DNA of 64,000 bases from Pontibacter aydingkolensis (lineage in GTDB: Bacteria > Bacteroidota > Bacteroidia > Cytophagales > Hymenobacteraceae), in NCBI RefSeq assembly GCF_019443125.1, contig NZ_JAHYXK010000006.1, positions 124,001 to 188,000 of the forward strand, given 5' to 3'. The notes under the pieces were generated by a model. It did not search any database. It was not told the origin of the DNA and worked only from the letters and a program-made list of their open reading frames with translations. Shown here in pieces: positions 61,805-64,000 of the stretch (within the stretch, counting starts at the first letter, position 1; every line of letters begins with the position of its first letter). Made by a program: the position numbers and the translations under genes.

Positions 61805-62185
61805 TTACTCTACAAAATCATCAAGCTTTTTCAACTCGTTGCCGGATGCTCTCATTTTGGTTTCGCGGAGACTTAGGGTATCTACAATAATCTCGTAGAG
61901 TTCGTCCATCTGCTTCAGGTTATCCAGGTAGTACTGGTAAGTACTACGGAACTCCTGCTCTGTTACGCCGTGCTCTTCAAAGATCTCTTTCTCCCTGAAG
62001 TTAAAAGACATCAGGGCCGTATCCGGGTAAATTACCTTGGATTCTACCTGTGACTCAGCAATATGAATATCTGCCAGCACTTGAACCATTTTATCGCGGG
62101 ATAGCAGGTTATCCGGTACTTTTGTTTGTTTTTGGCCACAAGCAAACAGGCTGAAGCAAAAAAGTATGTAGAAAAGTGTTTTCAC
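61805..62185 (-). CDS. DUF4296 family lipoprotein
   Basis: A 126-aa lipoprotein (lipobox SLFAC, Cys16). The DUF4296 signature runs through LLSRDKMVQVLADIHIAESQ and GVTEQEFRSTYQYYLDNLKQ. The family is nearly confined to Bacteroidota and has no known function. The start is GTG at 62185. It is convergent with csaA (11 bp between stops) and divergent from the DUF58 gene by 59 bp. Confidence 0.85.
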   Translation of the reverse strand: MKTLFYILFCFSLFACGQKQTKVPDNLLSRDKMVQVLADIHIAESQVESKVIYPDTALMSFNFREKEIFEEHGVTEQEFRSTYQYYLDNLKQMDELYEIIVDTLSLRETKMRASGNELKKLDDFVE

Positions 62186-62244
62186 AGCTTAAATTTACGA
62201 GAATATATCATAATTTTAAAATCTAAGGCCAGGGTAATCGTTAG

Positions 62245-63126
62245 ATGAAAGAGCTTGTTCAAAAGCTACGCAAGTATGAGATACGCATTCGCAAGGCCAT
62301 TACCACGCAAATGCAGGGCGACTTCCATTCTGTTTTCAAAGGATCAGGGCTGGAGTTCGACGATGTACGCTCTTACCAGTACGGCGATGATGTGCGCTCT
62401 ATCGACTGGAACGTATCGGCCAAAGGGCACGGCATATTTGTAAAAACCTACCGTGAAGAGAAAGAGCAATCTGTTTTCCTGATGCTGGATGTAAGCGCCT
62501 CGCAAAGTATAGGCACCGGAAAGCAGCAGAAAATTGACGTGGGCAAAGAGATATGTGGCGTATTAGCTCTATCGGCGGCACAGCAGCAGAGCCAGATCGG
62601 CATTATCTGCATCTCAGACCAGAAAGAGAAATACATTAAACCCGCTAAAGGCATACAGCAGGCTTACAGTATTATTAAAGCACTTAGTGAGCTAAAACCC
62701 CGGTCATCTAAAACAAACCTGGCTGCCGGAATAAGGCTTACCCTCGATATTATAAAGCGCCGCAGTATTATACTGCTTATCTCCGACTTTATTGATGTAA
62801 ACTACGAAAAGGAACTGGCCATGCTGGCAAGGCGTCACGACCTGATCGTGATACAGTTGCAGGATATAAGGGAGCAAAAAGTACCACCCATGGGTATTGT
62901 ACCGGTACTGAACAAGGAAACCGGAAAGACCATCTGGCTGAACACATCCGGCGACGAATTCCGCAAGCGTTACATGAACCAGTATCTGGAAAACCAGGAC
63001 AAAGTGGTGCGTATTTGCCAGAAATACCAGGCCAATTACCTGGCCATCCAAACAAACGAAGATTATGTGCCGCAACTGGTTAACCTGTTCAGGCTACGAA
63101 ACAAAACAACAAAGCGAAGTGCGTAA
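62245..63126 (+). CDS. DUF58 domain protein, Bat/MoxR-type operon
   Basis: A 293-aa cytoplasmic protein. GLEFDDVRSYQYGDDVRSID near residues 36-55 is the DUF58 core, and SVFLMLDVSASQSIGTG near 79 is a MIDAS-like DxSxS of a von Willebrand A fold. In Bacteroidota this gene follows a MoxR ATPase and precedes batA/batB, in a cluster linked to aerotolerance or envelope stress. The MoxR gene is not just upstream here. The next gene overlaps it by 8 bp, so translation is coupled. Confidence 0.9.
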   Translation: MKELVQKLRKYEIRIRKAITTQMQGDFHSVFKGSGLEFDDVRSYQYGDDVRSIDWNVSAKGHGIFVKTYREEKEQSVFLMLDVSASQSIGTGKQQKIDVGKEICGVLALSAAQQQSQIGIICISDQKEKYIKPAKGIQQAYSIIKALSELKPRSSKTNLAAGIRLTLDIIKRRSIILLISDFIDVNYEKELAMLARRHDLIVIQLQDIREQKVPPMGIVPVLNKETGKTIWLNTSGDEFRKRYMNQYLENQDKVVRICQKYQANYLAIQTNEDYVPQLVNLFRLRNKTTKRSA

Positions 63127-64000
63127 CCTTACCTTTATAATACTTTTCTTCTTACTGCAAATTCCGGTTTTGGGGCAGCAAATAAAAAAACCGGTAGGTA
63201 GTTTTGCCCAGGACACGGCAAAGCTGGGACAATTACTGCAATACACCTTAGTGCATCAACACGCGGCCACACAAGAAGTTATACTACCCGACTCAAACTT
63301 TAACTTTACCCCTTTTGAGTTTGTTGCCAAAACATACTTCCCAACATCTACCACAGCCGGCATCAGCACCGATAGCGCTGTTTATACCTTGCGTACCTTC
63401 GAGACCTTACCTATACAGCAGCTCTCGATGCCCGTTTACATTTTGCACGAGTCAGACACCATGCGCGTATTCGCAGACGCCGATGCCGTAATTGTACAGC
63501 AATTGGTTACTGAGTTACAGGAACCTTTACTTATAAAAGACAATACAAAGCTGGCTGCCGTGGAGCAACGGTTTAACTGGCCTTTGCTGCTGGTCTATAT
63601 TGTGGCGGGCCTGGTATTTGTCAGTCTTGTATGGTTTATCTTCGGGCAGGCCATTATCCGGAAGTATAAGCTTTACCGCCTCCGGAAAGATCATTTATAT
63701 TTTGCTTCGCGCTACAACTCACACCTCGACAGGTTTGTTAAGTCGGGCTCCTCGCAAAGTATGGAAAAAGCTGTGTCGCTCTGGAAAAACTACCTTACCA
63801 AGCTGGAACGCAGCGCCATCAACTCATTTACTACTAAAGAGATTGTGGAATATTACCACGACGACGAGGATGTAAATACAGCCCTGCGGACCTGCGACAA
63901 GGCTATTTATGGCAACGCCGCCGCCGAAGCAGATACCGAAACGAAACAAGCACTGAGCATGCTGCGCCGCTTTGCCAAGAGCCGGTACAAAACACAACGA
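63119..64000 (+). CDS. Bat-operon membrane protein (cut by window edge)
   Basis: An ORF of 294 codons open at the window end, starting at GTG 63119 inside the DUF58 gene. The N-terminus RNLTFIILFFLLQIPVLGQQ is a signal peptide. A periplasmic beta-rich part follows to about residue 155, then a membrane helix (LLLVYIVAGLVFVSLVWFIF, near 162-181) and a charged cytoplasmic helical region. It matches the unnamed protein commonly found between DUF58 and BatA in Bacteroidota; the comparison is from memory. The C-terminus lies beyond the window. Confidence 0.75.
   Translation, partial: MRNLTFIILFFLLQIPVLGQQIKKPVGSFAQDTAKLGQLLQYTLVHQHAATQEVILPDSNFNFTPFEFVAKTYFPTSTTAGISTDSAVYTLRTFETLPIQQLSMPVYILHESDTMRVFADADAVIVQQLVTELQEPLLIKDNTKLAAVEQRFNWPLLLVYIVAGLVFVSLVWFIFGQAIIRKYKLYRLRKDHLYFASRYNSHLDRFVKSGSSQSMEKAVSLWKNYLTKLERSAINSFTTKEIVEYYHDDEDVNTALRTCDKAIYGNAAAEADTETKQALSMLRRFAKSRYKTQR

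Larger units (their letters stand above)
1..64000. repeat. Highly iterated heptamer AAGTATA (extended AAAGTATAA) across the window
   Basis: My hand tally finds about 158 sites (82 as AAGTATA and 76 as TATACTT on the plus strand; allow some percent error). Four sites are the perfect palindrome AAGTATACTT (21443, 28223, 32844, 40861). Most copies are preceded by A and many by CA, giving CAAAGTATAA. They occur inside genes in all frames and between genes. Dense spots include 27907-29067, with eleven copies. Empty spans include 22830-26610, 11130-13820, 42195-43985, 43990-45395 and 57255-59570. Confidence 0.85.

Noticed and set aside
63600-63875. Plus-strand ORF of 91 codons near the window end
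   Set aside because: It is an alternate frame of the Bat-operon gene at 63119-64000, which has the plausible signal peptide and membrane helix.
1-64000. The AAGTATA motif as a Chi-like or KOPS-like polar element
   Set aside because: Hand tally gives 82 plus versus 76 minus copies, with no visible orientation domains; such elements are normally skewed with replication. The window alone cannot exclude it if it spans an unusual region.
1-64000. The motif as a -7 promoter element
   Set aside because: TATACTTTG has TA and TTTG separated by one or three bases, not two, and most copies are inside genes in both orientations. Only individual cases such as TACTTTTG at 47941 coincide with a promoter.
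1-64000. CRISPR array, tRNA, rRNA, prophage or transposase genes
   Set aside because: No regularly spaced direct repeats, cloverleaf-like tracts, rRNA signatures or integrase/transposase motifs were recognised by reading; a tRNA or small RNA could still be missed without a covariance search.

Overview
The window looks like a chromosomal segment of a Bacteroidota bacterium, most likely order Cytophagales, family Hymenobacteraceae (Pontibacter-like). This rests on the Bacteroidota -7 promoter element TAnnTTTG upstream of at least nine genes, carboxypeptidase-regulatory-like/TonB receptors, LytS/LytTR and AraC regulators, DUF4296 and Bat-operon genes, and weak Shine-Dalgarno sites. The genus is inference. 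No rRNA, tRNA, CRISPR array, prophage or transposase gene was recognised; most of the window is ordinary housekeeping and envelope sequence with short intergenic repeat elements.

Layout. 1-12.7 kb: the 5' part of a DEAD-box helicase (minus), an unrecognised ORF, an AddA-like helicase-nuclease, a bacteriophytochrome histidine kinase, a VOC protein, an orphan membrane protein and an AddB-like nuclease. 13-23.5 kb: peptidoglycan amidase, outer-membrane barrel, acetyltransferase, beta-CASP nuclease, a RES/Xre toxin-antitoxin pair, secreted cupin, two tandem TPR proteins, an Ada-like repair protein, an OmpA lipoprotein and a DUF2062 protein. 23.7-34.6 kb: outer-membrane receptor, AraC regulator, acyltransferase, DUF5694 protein, LytS/LytTR two-component pair and membrane proteins. 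34.7-46.6 kb: DbpA helicase, S1/P1-PLC-like zinc hydrolase, an ECF sigma/anti-sigma/CpxP-like operon with a divergent lipoprotein, RmuC, an NTF2-like lipoprotein, M2 peptidase, a pepsin-like secreted protein and an aminotransferase. 46.8-64 kb: Sir2 deacylase, TonB receptor with a possible iron-repressor site, TRIC channel, RDD and DoxX proteins, MenC, ergothioneine genes egtB-egtD with an aminotransferase, MATE exporter, DUF922 protein, FAD/Rieske oxidoreductase, CsaA, DUF4296 lipoprotein and the start of a Bat-type operon.

The most unusual signal is not a gene. The heptamer AAGTATA (usually AAAGTATA or AAAGTATAA; complement TTATACTTT) occurs at roughly 158 places by hand tally, about one per 400 bp, against about 11 expected from base composition. 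It lies in both orientations almost equally, in coding and intergenic DNA, and in all reading frames (Ser-Ile, Ile-Leu, Lys-Tyr, Tyr-Thr). That pattern suggests selection or biased mutation at DNA level, comparable with HIP1 or DNA-uptake sequences. I do not recall a described role for it.

Several families of imperfect palindromic intergenic elements sit just after stop codons: a pair at 17149-17393 and 57181-57404, a trio at 29076-29157, 37165-37251 and 47651-47765, and a pair at 31525-31657 and 50271-50443. Many convergent or tandem gene ends carry strong hairpin terminators.
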